Shown: positions 46,095 through 54,061 of the stretch, piece by piece | Position numbering within the stretch: the stretch's first letter is position 1 | Layout: each line of letters opens with the position of its first letter | Source: Paenibacillus sp. HWE-109 | Lineage (GTDB): Bacteria > Bacillota > Bacilli > Paenibacillales > NBRC-103111 | Assembly (NCBI RefSeq): GCF_022163125.1 | Contig: NZ_CP091881.1 | Span: forward strand, 1,116,001 to 1,180,000 | Reading direction: 5' to 3' | Length of the DNA stretch: 64,000 bases | Translations under genes and position numbers: made by a program | Notes under the pieces: generated by a model | The model's input: the letters and a program-made list of their open reading frames with translations, nothing else | What the model was told of the DNA's origin: nothing | The model's database searches: none

Positions 46095-47768
46095 TCAAAC
46101 CTGAATAATAATGGGTAGAATCATGGGTCTTCTTTTCGTTTGTGTGAATAAGAATTTGCCGACAGACTCTTTAATAGCTTGCTTATAAACGCCCCATTGG
46201 TTCGATTTCATCTCTTGCAATTGAGAGAGTGTAGTTAGAGCGATGCGGTGTACATCCTCCATTAATGCTTCGGATTCCTTGACATAAACGAATCCGCGTG
46301 AAATGATGTCTGGTCCTGAAACGATAGAGCCATCCGATCGGGCAAGTGTGATTACAAGGATTAAGATACCATCTTCCGATAAAACCTTACGGTCTCGTAA
46401 CACAACGTTTCCAATATCTCCAATACCTAGACCATCAACGAGCGTATTACCGTTCGGAACCTTACGGCTTTGACGAGCCTCCGCTTTCACAAAATCCACA
46501 ACATCTCCATTATTCACTAAGAAAATATGGTCGGCTTCTACACCAACAGCTTCGGCTAACAAGCGATGTTGATAGAGCATGCGATATTCCCCATGAATCG
46601 GGATAAAATATTTTGGTTTCATCAAGGTCAGCATGAGCTTCAGCTCTTCTTGGCTGGCGTGACCGGAGACATGCATGCCCGTTACGGACCCGGAACCGTA
46701 AATTACTTTGGCTCTTTTTTCGAATAAATTGTCCACAATACGCGCTACGTTGCGTTCATTCCCAGGAATGGGGGTCGCTGCCAAAATAACCGTATCACCA
46801 GGGGATACCTCAACCTGCCGATGAGTGCCGTTAGCCAAGCGAGCCAATGCAGCCATAGGTTCCCCCTGACTACCTGTACAGAGAATGACCAATTCATGAG
46901 GCGCCATCCACTGAACCTCTTGAGCTTCCACGAGCATTTCTGGTGGCAATCTTAAGTAACCGAGCTTTGAAGCTATATCGACAACATTCACCATGCTTCT
47001 GCCTAGGAGGGCAATTTTGCGGTTTGTTTTCTCAGCCGCGTCAATCACTTGCTGTAAGCGATGGACGTTAGATGCAAAAGTAGATAAAAATATTTTTCCT
47101 GTAGCCTTCGTAAAAGCTTCTTCAATATGAACACCAACTAACCGTTCGGATGGGGTAAAGCCCGGACGCTCAGAGTTGGTGCTTTCGGAGAGCAGAGCGA
47201 GGACGCCATGCTGGCCGATTTCCGCCATTTTATGTATATCCGCATATTGCTCATTGACGGGTGTTAAATCAAATTTGAAATCCCCCGTGTGCACGACTGT
47301 ACCTTGCGGTGTATCGAATACAATCCCCAGACAGTCCGGAATGCTGTGGTTTGTGCGGAAAAAACGAATGGGAATCATGCCTAGCGTCAATTTAGAATTG
47401 GAGTCAATCTCATGCAAGACGGTTGTGCTTAACAACCCATGTTCTCTAAGCTTTCCTTCAACTAAGCCGAGTGTTAGCCTTGTCGCATATATGGGCATAT
47501 TAAACTGTTTAATAATGTAAGGGATACCGCCAATATGATCTTCATGACCATGAGTGACAACTAATCCTCTTACTTTCTCTTTATTTTCAAGTAAAAAAGA
47601 GATATCTGGGATGATCATATCGATGCCCAGCAAGCTTTCATCCGGAAATTTGGAACCACAGTCGATAACAATTATGTCCTCACCGTATTGAAGAACATAC
47701 ATATTTTTACCGATTTCATTCACGCCACCAAGGGCGATGATAGAGAGCCTATCCTGACTTGCATCCAT
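46095..47768 (-). CDS. Ribonuclease J
   Basis: This 557-residue metallo-beta-lactamase / beta-CASP ribonuclease has 5'-to-3' exo- and endonuclease activity and acts in mRNA turnover and rRNA maturation. The zinc motif HGHEDH is complete (His73, His75, Asp77, His78), followed by GDFKFD, the CASP region with CTGSQGEPMAAL, and the C-terminal KTKRRPMILPII-like end (here QTKRRPMILPIIIQV). The intact HxHxDH favours a J1-like active enzyme over a J2-like one, although parts such as GGVNEIGKNMYVL look J2-like. ATG 47768 follows GGAGGTGTCC. A tiny double-CxxC gene lies just upstream on the same strand. Confidence 0.93.
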   Translation of the reverse strand: MDASQDRLSIIALGGVNEIGKNMYVLQYGEDIIVIDCGSKFPDESLLGIDMIIPDISFLLENKEKVRGLVVTHGHEDHIGGIPYIIKQFNMPIYATRLTLGLVEGKLREHGLLSTTVLHEIDSNSKLTLGMIPIRFFRTNHSIPDCLGIVFDTPQGTVVHTGDFKFDLTPVNEQYADIHKMAEIGQHGVLALLSESTNSERPGFTPSERLVGVHIEEAFTKATGKIFLSTFASNVHRLQQVIDAAEKTNRKIALLGRSMVNVVDIASKLGYLRLPPEMLVEAQEVQWMAPHELVILCTGSQGEPMAALARLANGTHRQVEVSPGDTVILAATPIPGNERNVARIVDNLFEKRAKVIYGSGSVTGMHVSGHASQEELKLMLTLMKPKYFIPIHGEYRMLYQHRLLAEAVGVEADHIFLVNNGDVVDFVKAEARQSRKVPNGNTLVDGLGIGDIGNVVLRDRKVLSEDGILILVITLARSDGSIVSGPDIISRGFVYVKESEALMEDVHRIALTTLSQLQEMKSNQWGVYKQAIKESVGKFLFTQTKRRPMILPIIIQV

Positions 47769-47823
47769 TTTAAAAGGACACCTCCATAACAGTTTCAGTC
47801 TCAAGCTTTTGCACTTTCATCTT

Positions 47824-47907
47824 TTATCGTTTAACAATGGAGCATATAAAACATGTATACTTTTTGCCTTTCAACAGTTGTTCATTTGCGCAGAGTAGGC
47901 AACGCAT
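47824..47907 (-). CDS. 27-residue double-CxxC peptide
   Basis: The 27 codons start at ATG 47907 and stop at TAA 47824-47826. The ribosome site AAGGAGGTGAT is a full match to the 16S anti-SD and ends 3 bp before ATG, so GGAGG is 7 bp away. The product has CLLC (Cys3, Cys6) and CFIC (Cys19, Cys22) separated by 12 residues including GKKY, followed by a basic end (VKR). This is a minimal zinc-knuckle-like layout. It lies 55 bp upstream of the RNase J start in the same direction, so the two may be cotranscribed. I do not recognise the family. An antisense open frame (47853-48041) has no ribosome site and is rejected. Confidence 0.65.
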   Translation of the reverse strand: MRCLLCANEQLLKGKKYTCFICSIVKR

Positions 47908-47985
47908 ATAATCACCTCCTTAACGTAGTGGAAGTCTATGCTAGTATTATTATGTGTAAAGGCCCCCTACAAAATGCTAAGCTCA

Positions 47986-48020
47986 AAAAACAGATCTCCT
48001 TTTGCAGGAGATCTGTTTTT
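47986..48020. terminator. Bidirectional terminator-like hairpin, 15-bp perfect stem
   Basis: AAAAACAGATCTCCT pairs perfectly with AGGAGATCTGTTTTT around TTTGC. It lies upstream of both divergent units (RNase J and sulfite-oxidase-like genes), so it may insulate them or act as a leader attenuator. Confidence 0.75.
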
Positions 48021-48095
48021 ATTTATTTTATTGGAGAATGAAAGAAATCAGGATTTCATAAAATAGGGAATCCTTGCTTAGGAAAGGAGCTTTTC

Positions 48096-49145
48096 ATGGA
48101 TCTGTATGACCCGGGGCGGATTCCCCGCTCTATCGTACCTGAGAATCAGGAATTTCCAATGTTATCTCTTTCAAGTTGGGTTACACCAGAAAACAAGTAT
48201 TATATCCGCAATCATTTCCCTTATCCCGCATTGCCATTAAATGATTGGACTCTACATATAGAAGGACTTGTTCAAAAGCCAATTTCCCTGAATTATCAAG
48301 CGTTATTTCAATTTCCTCAAATCATATTGCCAATTACGATGGAATGTTCAGGAAACAAGAGAGCGTATTTCCAGCCCAAAGCTAAAGGGGTTCAATGGGA
48401 ACTGGGGGCTGTCAGTCATGCGCTCTGGACCGGAGTGCGTCTTCGAACTCTTTTACAGTTAGCTGGAATAAAGCTTAATGTTCGGGAAGTCATATTTGAA
48501 GGAATGGATACAGGAGTACGAACAGACCTGCCAGGCACTTTCCGGTTTGCCCGAAGTCTTCCTATAGAAAAAGCTATGCATCCCGATACTCTGATTGCTC
48601 TCTGTATGAACGGAAAACCCATTCCCTACAAACATGGATATCCAGCAAGATTGATTGTTCCGAATTGGTATGGTATGGCTTCTGTGAAATGGCTTTGCCG
48701 AATAGTGGCTACAGATCAGGATTTTAAAGGCCCCTTTCAAAGAATTGATTATGTAGTCTACCGTTCGGAAGCAGATTCTCAGCGCAGACCAGTTACTTTA
48801 ATGAAGGTGAATTCCGTTATATCCCAGCCCACGGATCAAGCTATTTTGAGACGGGGAAAGCATTTCATTACAGGTACAGCATGGTCAGGTCATGGATCCG
48901 TTAAAAAGGTTGAGATCAGTCATGATCATGGAGAATCATGGAGCTTGGTGACATGGCTTGATTCAGAGAAAAAGTACAGTTGGAGAAGGTGGGGATGGGA
49001 TTGGAATGTGCCTGTACCTGGAGCCTACCTTATTATGGTAAAGGCAACTGATGACAAGGGTAATATCCAACCCTTTCAAGCCGAATGGAATGTGAAGGGC
49101 TATGAAAACAACGCAATCCATCAAATTCAGGTCTATGTGGAGTGA
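48096..49145 (+). CDS. Sulfite-oxidase-family molybdopterin enzyme
   Basis: This 349-residue protein has the eukaryotic-type sulfite oxidase fold: an oxidoreductase molybdopterin-binding domain (about 40-210) with Mo-ligand Cys84 in TMECSGNKR, a region PIPYKHGYPARLIVPNWYGMASVKW, and a C-terminal Ig-like Mo-co dimerisation domain (about 235-345). There is no twin-arginine signal peptide, so it is probably cytoplasmic. No heme or cytochrome partner is encoded nearby. The oxidised substrate may be sulfite or another small molecule. AAAGGAG precedes ATG 48096. Confidence 0.88.
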   Translation: MDLYDPGRIPRSIVPENQEFPMLSLSSWVTPENKYYIRNHFPYPALPLNDWTLHIEGLVQKPISLNYQALFQFPQIILPITMECSGNKRAYFQPKAKGVQWELGAVSHALWTGVRLRTLLQLAGIKLNVREVIFEGMDTGVRTDLPGTFRFARSLPIEKAMHPDTLIALCMNGKPIPYKHGYPARLIVPNWYGMASVKWLCRIVATDQDFKGPFQRIDYVVYRSEADSQRRPVTLMKVNSVISQPTDQAILRRGKHFITGTAWSGHGSVKKVEISHDHGESWSLVTWLDSEKKYSWRRWGWDWNVPVPGAYLIMVKATDDKGNIQPFQAEWNVKGYENNAIHQIQVYVE

Positions 49146-49197
49146 TCAGTAAGAGGGAGGAACACGGAGCAGTTCTATTTCGCGTTTCCAGCTGTTA

Positions 49198-49659
49198 TCA
49201 ACGAGCGCTTGGAAACACACGTTTTATTGTTTCGCTGAATTCGTCAAAGAAACCAGCAACGGGTTTACCTTGGCGAACATCTTGTACGTACGTATTGATT
49301 CGGCCGAAGAAGTCTGGATTTGTCGATACATATACGTTTTGAATTGCTGGATCTACCGCCTTGACCTGTGCAGCGATTTGATCCTCTAAATTACGTGAGA
49401 GTTCAACTCCATGATGGAGCATAGCTGCCACATAAGCATTGCGGTTGGTCACAAGTACATTCGCTTGCTGAATTTGATTTAATTTCATAATGTTGGTTAC
49501 AGCTTGATCGGCGATCTGGATACGGTTATCCGTTTTAGTCTCCTGCTGAATGGTTTTATTCTGAATATTAGTGCTTTGTTGATGAAGTTTGTTACTGCTG
49601 CAGCCTACAATCAGTATTACCGAAGCAAGTGACGCTGTAAGAATTATTTGTTTTTTCAT
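49198..49659 (-). CDS. YhcN/YlaJ family sporulation lipoprotein
   Basis: This 153-residue lipoprotein has signal peptide MKKQIILTASLASVILIVG and lipobox IVGC. The conserved core includes IADQAVTNIMKLNQIQQANVLVT and VYVSTNPDFFGRINTY, typical of the YhcN/YlaJ family found in the spore inner membrane or expressed during sporulation. ATG 49659 follows AAGGAG; a longer frame upstream lacks a site. It converges with the sulfite-oxidase-like gene. Confidence 0.85.
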   Translation of the reverse strand: MKKQIILTASLASVILIVGCSSNKLHQQSTNIQNKTIQQETKTDNRIQIADQAVTNIMKLNQIQQANVLVTNRNAYVAAMLHHGVELSRNLEDQIAAQVKAVDPAIQNVYVSTNPDFFGRINTYVQDVRQGKPVAGFFDEFSETIKRVFPSAR

Positions 49660-49765
49660 TGGGAAACTCCTTTTAGATAGTGGTGTAGTTTGCTTAGTAT
49701 GTCGCTTTTGGTAAATTACATGCAAAAAATCATAAAATCGAGCATGGCTTACTCGACGATTGCCG

Positions 49766-50272
49766 TTATTTAAAATCTTTATTATCTAGCATAATTAATT
49801 GTGAACTTGAGCTTTTTGCGACTTTTTTTGTATGGTGAACAAGATTAATAATGTCTTGATATGCTTGTTTCGCTCCTATAACCAATAAGGGAACGCCAAT
49901 AAAATCAATTTTTAACCATCGTGAGAGCATCCCCCCACATGTCATCGAGAAAGGCACGGTAGGAGACGTATTAGATAGAATAATTTTTTCGTCGAGAGTC
50001 TTTTCTTCGATCAACATATCGATCAGATTAAAAATGCCGGGAACTAGAATTTTAGATCTACCTCTGCCCATGGTATATACCTTATTCCCCTCCTCATCCC
50101 TCCCGTGGAAGTAAAACTTTCCTCTGTCCTTGTACACCAACTTATTGAAATTGTGCGTATTCAGTATTTCATTCTTCGTAGGCACATGAGTTTCGTCCAG
50201 CTTCTTCAGATGATAAGCTGCAGCCAATGCTGTAGTATGTGTTCCCCCGAAATCGTTATAAATATAAATCAC
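49766..50272 (-). CDS. DUF3189 family protein
   Basis: This 168-residue protein of unknown function begins with VIYIYNDFGGTHTTALAAAYHLKKL, which resembles DUF3189 proteins of spore-formers. A start at GTG 50272 fits that family start and places GGGG about 12 bp upstream. ATG 50284 is possible but its AAGGGG lies too close. There is no signal peptide or membrane helix; an N-terminal FGGTHTT stretch recalls a nucleotide-binding loop, but this is speculative. The gene follows the DUF2238 gene by about 20 bp on the same strand and may be cotranscribed. Confidence 0.7.
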   Translation of the reverse strand: MIYIYNDFGGTHTTALAAAYHLKKLDETHVPTKNEILNTHNFNKLVYKDRGKFYFHGRDEEGNKVYTMGRGRSKILVPGIFNLIDMLIEEKTLDEKIILSNTSPTVPFSMTCGGMLSRWLKIDFIGVPLLVIGAKQAYQDIINLVHHTKKVAKSSSSQLIMLDNKDFK

Positions 50273-50293
50273 TGTAAATTCCATCCCCTTTTT

Positions 50294-50962
50294 CTAATGT
50301 GTTTCATCACTTATTGCAAATGTATTATCCCTATTCCAATTCATCAATAGAGGTATACCTATAGATATGATGCCACCAAGAAATCCTACTGCCATATCTT
50401 TTTGTGTATCATATATATCGCCCTGCATTCCGATAAACTTTTCTTCTCCTTCAGGTCCAGCTACTAAAGCACCGAGCATTTCAAGGATCTCGAATAGCGC
50501 GCTTAAAGCGAGTATGACGAGAATTGGCATCATATATAACCAAATCCCTCGGAGCTTAACCTTTAATTTTAAAATCTCAATAAACGGAAAATAAAAGAAA
50601 AACCCAAAGGCGAAATGAACGATTCGATCGTAGTAGCTTCTGTTTGTATGGAAATTTGTTTGTAGCCATTGATCAAGTGGAGTGCCTTCATAAGTATAAT
50701 GTGCAGCATAAGTATGGAGACAAAAGAAAATCAACATCAGAAGATAAGAGAAGTTAGAAAAACGAAACCACTTGTAAGTAAAGATAAGAGTAAGGATAAC
50801 CACGATAAGCAAAAAGTTATAAACAAGCCATTGAGGTCGATTAGTGGGCGATATGGCCATTAGTCCAAAAAATATAATGAATAGGAAGATCATTAATTGC
50901 AAAGGTCTATTTCGAGTAAATGGATTTCTTGTACTGGTCCATTTTAGTTGGTTAAAAGTCAT
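50294..50962 (-). CDS. DUF2238 (YjdF-like) membrane protein
   Basis: This 222-residue membrane protein has about six helices (first at about 24-42). Characteristic DUF2238 segments are visible: LHTYAAHYTYEGTPLDQW, YDRIVHFAFGF, and GDIYDTQKDMAVGFLGG near the C-terminus, with conserved acidic and His residues in or near helices. The function is unknown. ATG 50962 follows AAGGAG about 10 bp upstream; longer in-frame starts are less supported. Confidence 0.85.
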   Translation of the reverse strand: MTFNQLKWTSTRNPFTRNRPLQLMIFLFIIFFGLMAISPTNRPQWLVYNFLLIVVILTLIFTYKWFRFSNFSYLLMLIFFCLHTYAAHYTYEGTPLDQWLQTNFHTNRSYYDRIVHFAFGFFFYFPFIEILKLKVKLRGIWLYMMPILVILALSALFEILEMLGALVAGPEGEEKFIGMQGDIYDTQKDMAVGFLGGIISIGIPLLMNWNRDNTFAISDETH

Positions 50963-51031
50963 GGGAGTTTCACTCCTTAAATTGATGACAGTAGGTTTCC
51001 CTAGCTTTAGGAAATAGATACTACTCGTTGG

Positions 51032-51283
51032 AGTGCTCTTCGGAATGGACTCGTAGCGGCGGCTATTGCTTTGGATACGGTAACAAACAATGTCTATCAT
51101 ATCCATGCTGCCGTATCACCGCTTGAAGCAAATCAAAAAAAGGTCAGTTGGACAACGGATAATCCAATTGTCACTATTGTGGATCAGACGGGGAATGTGA
51201 CCGCTTTGAGCGAGGGAATAGCAACGATTACAGTAACGACAGTGGATTTCAAGCTAGTTGGAGGCTTGGCTGTATCTAAATAG
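51032..51283 (+). pseudogene. Remnant of a Big_2 (bacterial Ig-like) surface protein
   Basis: The frame encodes a single partial Big_2 domain (AAVSPLEANQKKVSWTT, VTALSEGIATITVTT) without signal peptide, ribosome site or upstream domains. Its only in-frame start candidate is a TTG at 51071, although Big_2-like or filler sequence continues upstream of it. It ends at a proper stop before a good terminator, so it looks like the 3' end of a larger secreted protein gene whose 5' part is gone. Confidence 0.55.
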
Positions 51284-51300
51284 CGACCGCAATGAGTTGG

Positions 51301-51330
51301 ACCTGCCCGATACGTAGTCGGGCAGGTTTT
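51301..51330. terminator. Bidirectional terminator
   Basis: ACCTGCCCGA pairs perfectly with TCGGGCAGGT around a 7-nt loop, followed by TTTT. It serves the Ig-domain remnant and the converging amidohydrolase gene. Confidence 0.85.
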
Positions 51331-51338
51331 ACGCATGC

Positions 51339-52412
51339 TTAAACCAGCTTGAACAGTTTTCTAGCATTTTCACTACATATTTTGCGTTTCTTCTCTTGTG
51401 GAAGTCGTGACAGTATTTTGGTAGGATCGTCAAAGTCCCAGTGTGGATAGTCGCTTGAGAACAACAGCATATTTTCCGCGTCGAACATCTCGAACATCGC
51501 TTCCAAGTGCTTCGGGTTGTCTGGTTCTTCGATGGGTTGCGTTGTGAAGAACACATGATCTCTGGCATACTCACTAGGTAGACGCTTCAGCCACGGTGTT
51601 GAAGCGCGGAGCGCTTTGAAGTTCTTATCCAATCGCCACAATAGAGGGGGAAGCCAAGTGACTCCGCCTTCACAGAGGACTACTTTGAAGCTGGGGAATT
51701 TCTCGAAGACCCCTTCGCACACGAAGCTGACTAAGTGGGCCATGAAAGTTTGAGGTAGACAGGTATGCCACTGTAAATAGTTCGAGAGATAGCCGACTGC
51801 TGTTGGTGCGTTATAAATCCCGGATCCCTCGCTTCCTGGATGGAGAAGGAGTGGAAGTCCATGACGAGCGCAGGCTTCATAAATCGGGTGATAGAAGCGA
51901 TGCCCGTAAGGCATCGGTGACCCGCCGGATATACAGACGGCGACGATGTCCGGATGAGGGCCGATTCGGTCAATTTCTCGGACGGCTTGCTCTGGATTTT
52001 GCATAGGGATGCACATATAGCCTTTGAATCGAGGGCTCTTCGGGAGCCATTCCGCAATCAAGTAGTCATTGTAGGCTCGACAGATGGCCGCCACATAATC
52101 GATATCGGCGAAAGAGGATGTGCCAATAATGCTATCCGAGCAAAGCAACGCGTATTCGACGTTGAAAGGTTTCACATAGTGCTCAAGCATGAAATCCGGA
52201 TCTGACCCTACTGGCAGTCCGCTTGGCGGATCAGCATCTTTTCGTTTGTTCCCTATCGGAGTTGAGTAGGGAATACCGGCATTGGGGACGCCAAATTTAC
52301 TCGCATAGCTCCGCCAAGGCTCGTCCAAATAAGGAATCAAATCACGTCCGCTGCGGAATTGATTATGCACATCGCAGTCGATGACAGGCAGCCGCTCAAC
52401 GGTTGGTTTCAT
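51339..52412 (-). CDS. Amidohydrolase-2 family metal-dependent hydrolase/decarboxylase
   Basis: This 357-residue TIM-barrel enzyme of the amidohydrolase-2 family (ACMSD-like) has the metal motif DxH in VIDCDVH (Asp14, His16), a His in LLLHPGSEG, and the catalytic Asp in LFSSDYPHWD. The family includes decarboxylases and hydrolases of aromatic or lactone compounds. ATG 52412 follows AAGGAGG; it overlaps the end of the upstream Rieske gene by 17 bp, so the two are coupled. The substrate is unknown; partnership with a Rieske protein suggests an aromatic or oxidative route. Confidence 0.85.
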   Translation of the reverse strand: MKPTVERLPVIDCDVHNQFRSGRDLIPYLDEPWRSYASKFGVPNAGIPYSTPIGNKRKDADPPSGLPVGSDPDFMLEHYVKPFNVEYALLCSDSIIGTSSFADIDYVAAICRAYNDYLIAEWLPKSPRFKGYMCIPMQNPEQAVREIDRIGPHPDIVAVCISGGSPMPYGHRFYHPIYEACARHGLPLLLHPGSEGSGIYNAPTAVGYLSNYLQWHTCLPQTFMAHLVSFVCEGVFEKFPSFKVVLCEGGVTWLPPLLWRLDKNFKALRASTPWLKRLPSEYARDHVFFTTQPIEEPDNPKHLEAMFEMFDAENMLLFSSDYPHWDFDDPTKILSRLPQEKKRKICSENARKLFKLV

Positions 52413-52782
52413 ACGTAATTTCCTCCTTTTTCCCAATCACAATATGGATGATTCCTTGATTAACCTCAATAAGGTAGGTACGTGCTCTGACCTTGTCACT
52501 GAATAGCGACTTGCCCGTCTTTAAATCAAATTCCCAACCGTGCCAGGGGCATCGCAAAATTTCCTGATCACGCCCATATGTATATTCATAGACGAAGGAA
52601 TTTAGCGTTGTTCCACATACAGGCCCTTTGCATAATTCCGCACCTTGGTGAGGGCAATGGTTGTGAATTGCATAGTAGTCACCTTTTACGTTATAGATCC
52701 CAATAGATCGCCCTTCGATTTGTACAATTCTAAATGATCCAACAGGCAGATCCTTTTCATCAGCTACAGGATAGACAGCCAT
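52396..52782 (-). CDS. Rieske [2Fe-2S] protein
   Basis: This 128-residue Rieske ferredoxin-like protein has cluster ligands C43-x-H45 in HNHCPHQGAELC and C78-x2-H81 in RCPWHGWEFD. It has no catalytic oxygenase domain and no membrane helix, so it is an electron carrier or a redox-sensing component. ATG 52782 follows GAGGGGA. The stop overlaps the amidohydrolase start. Genes for a matching terminal oxygenase or reductase are absent from the window. The AraC-family gene on the other side of the promoter region is the probable regulator. Confidence 0.9.
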   Translation of the reverse strand: MAVYPVADEKDLPVGSFRIVQIEGRSIGIYNVKGDYYAIHNHCPHQGAELCKGPVCGTTLNSFVYEYTYGRDQEILRCPWHGWEFDLKTGKSLFSDKVRARTYLIEVNQGIIHIVIGKKEEITYETNR

Positions 52783-52850
52783 TTCTTTATCCCCTCTCGT
52801 TGACTTCCTAGTTATATTGTAGGAGAGTGTGATCTGGATAGCCATGAAGA

Positions 52851-52885
52851 ATACAATTATTATTTGTATGATTCTAATGTATAAT
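52851..52885. promoter_or_regulatory. Divergent promoter region with ATACAA/TTGTAT palindrome
   Basis: ATACAA (52851-52856) and TTGTAT (52864-52869) form an inverted repeat with a 7-bp spacer, and TATAAT lies at 52880-52885 facing the AraC gene. The arrangement suggests an operator controlling the regulator and the Rieske operon, but the -35 boxes are not convincing. Confidence 0.4.
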
Positions 52886-52907
52886 TGGAGGGGAGGGGGA
52901 AGGTGAA

Positions 52908-53690
52908 ATGATTGAACTTGTTTCCATATATGTTGATGATAGTAACCCTGCTTGGTCTATAGAGGAATCCCATACCCTAAGCAACATTCTAATACTTGTT
53001 GCTCATGGCAGCGTGATCTACACCTTGAACGGTGAGTCTATTACAGTGGCAAAGGGGGACTTTTTATATATACCCAAAGGGGTCTTGCGGGCAGGCAGGA
53101 ACTCGCTGGAGGGGGCGCATCAGAAGTATTCGGTTCATTTTATGATCGAGCAATCGGACTTGTTTCCGCTTGGTACGGATCGGCCGTACTGGAAAATAAG
53201 TGTGCGCAATTTTGATTATTTGAAGCAGCGTTTTCTGGTGCTTGCGAAGCATTGGTTTAGTCGAAAGAAGCATGATGAGCTCATCTGCACGGGGATTGCG
53301 ATGGAGTTGTTCGGTTATTTTGCCCAAGAAACAGAGGAGAAGCAATTCGCTTCCATCAAGTTGAGACTCATGCGGGAGGTCCAAGATTACATTCTGGCGC
53401 ATTATCGAAAGTTGATTCGCATCCAGGAGCTTGCTGAACTGGTGGATCGTGCTCCCAATTACGTCACCCAAACATTCAAGGAAGTAACAGGGATGACGCC
53501 TGTCACCTACTTACATCAGGTTCGCATCCATGCCGCTCGTGATTTAATTCTCAATACGAAGCTGACCTTAGGAGAGATTGCGGACTATCTGGGTTACAGC
53601 GACCAAGCGCATTTTCACCGGGTATTTAAAAAAGTAATGGGCTATCCCCCTTCGTCTGCACAACGGGAGATTATGCGGATTCAAGGGTAA
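52908..53690 (+). CDS. AraC-family transcriptional regulator
   Basis: This 260-residue one-component regulator has an N-terminal cupin-like ligand domain (about 10-120; SVIYTLNGESITVAKGDFLYIPKG) and a C-terminal AraC helix-turn-helix pair (about 160-258) with LAELVDRAPNYVTQTFKEVTG and GEIADYLGYSDQAHFHRVFK. GGGGAAGG precedes ATG 52908. It is divergent from the Rieske/amidohydrolase operon by 125 bp, which it probably controls. Repeat copy B lies directly downstream. Confidence 0.9.
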   Translation: MIELVSIYVDDSNPAWSIEESHTLSNILILVAHGSVIYTLNGESITVAKGDFLYIPKGVLRAGRNSLEGAHQKYSVHFMIEQSDLFPLGTDRPYWKISVRNFDYLKQRFLVLAKHWFSRKKHDELICTGIAMELFGYFAQETEEKQFASIKLRLMREVQDYILAHYRKLIRIQELAELVDRAPNYVTQTFKEVTGMTPVTYLHQVRIHAARDLILNTKLTLGEIADYLGYSDQAHFHRVFKKVMGYPPSSAQREIMRIQG

Positions 53691-53715
53691 CATGCGAGTA
53701 TCCGCGGGGTTACCC

Positions 53716-53952
53716 CAGCTGCCTCGCGCGGACGTAAGGGAACTATGGTACGCTATTCTAACCAAAAGTGTCAGTATCGGGAGGCTGAGGGAACTACAGT
53801 ACGTTATTTTGCTGTTTTATGGAAATTTCAACGCTTTTTGTGGAAATAAGACCCTGTAGTTCCGCTATTACCTTCGCCCCCCTGTTTTTTGTCTAATTAG
53901 CGTCCTCTAGTTCCCTTACTAGGTTGTGCCGCTAAGAAGCGACGGATCTATC
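53716..53952. repeat. Dispersed inverted-repeat element, copy B
   Basis: This copy aligns gap-free with copy A (fixed offset 29,730) and has about 90% identity by hand count. Direct motif units lie at 53738-53757 and 53789-53808, inverted units at about 53840-53864 and 53895-53917. GGAACTACAG and CTGTAGTTCC form a perfect inner inverted repeat, and the outer units form a second one. The 371-bp gap between the AraC genes (53691-54061) contains nothing else recognisable. Confidence 0.8.
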
Positions 53953-54061
53953 AGGGTGACGAAGCCGTTTTTCTAATTCTTGCACCACAACCGATAATAC
54001 CCCGCAGCTATTCTTGTGAGTTGTACTTCATTACAGTCAGAGGATCTCGGTGTGTTTTTCA

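Noticed and set aside
47853..48041. 62-codon open frame on the plus strand
   Set aside because: No ribosome binding site, crosses a 15-bp terminator-like hairpin, and overlaps the better-supported minus-strand double-CxxC gene.
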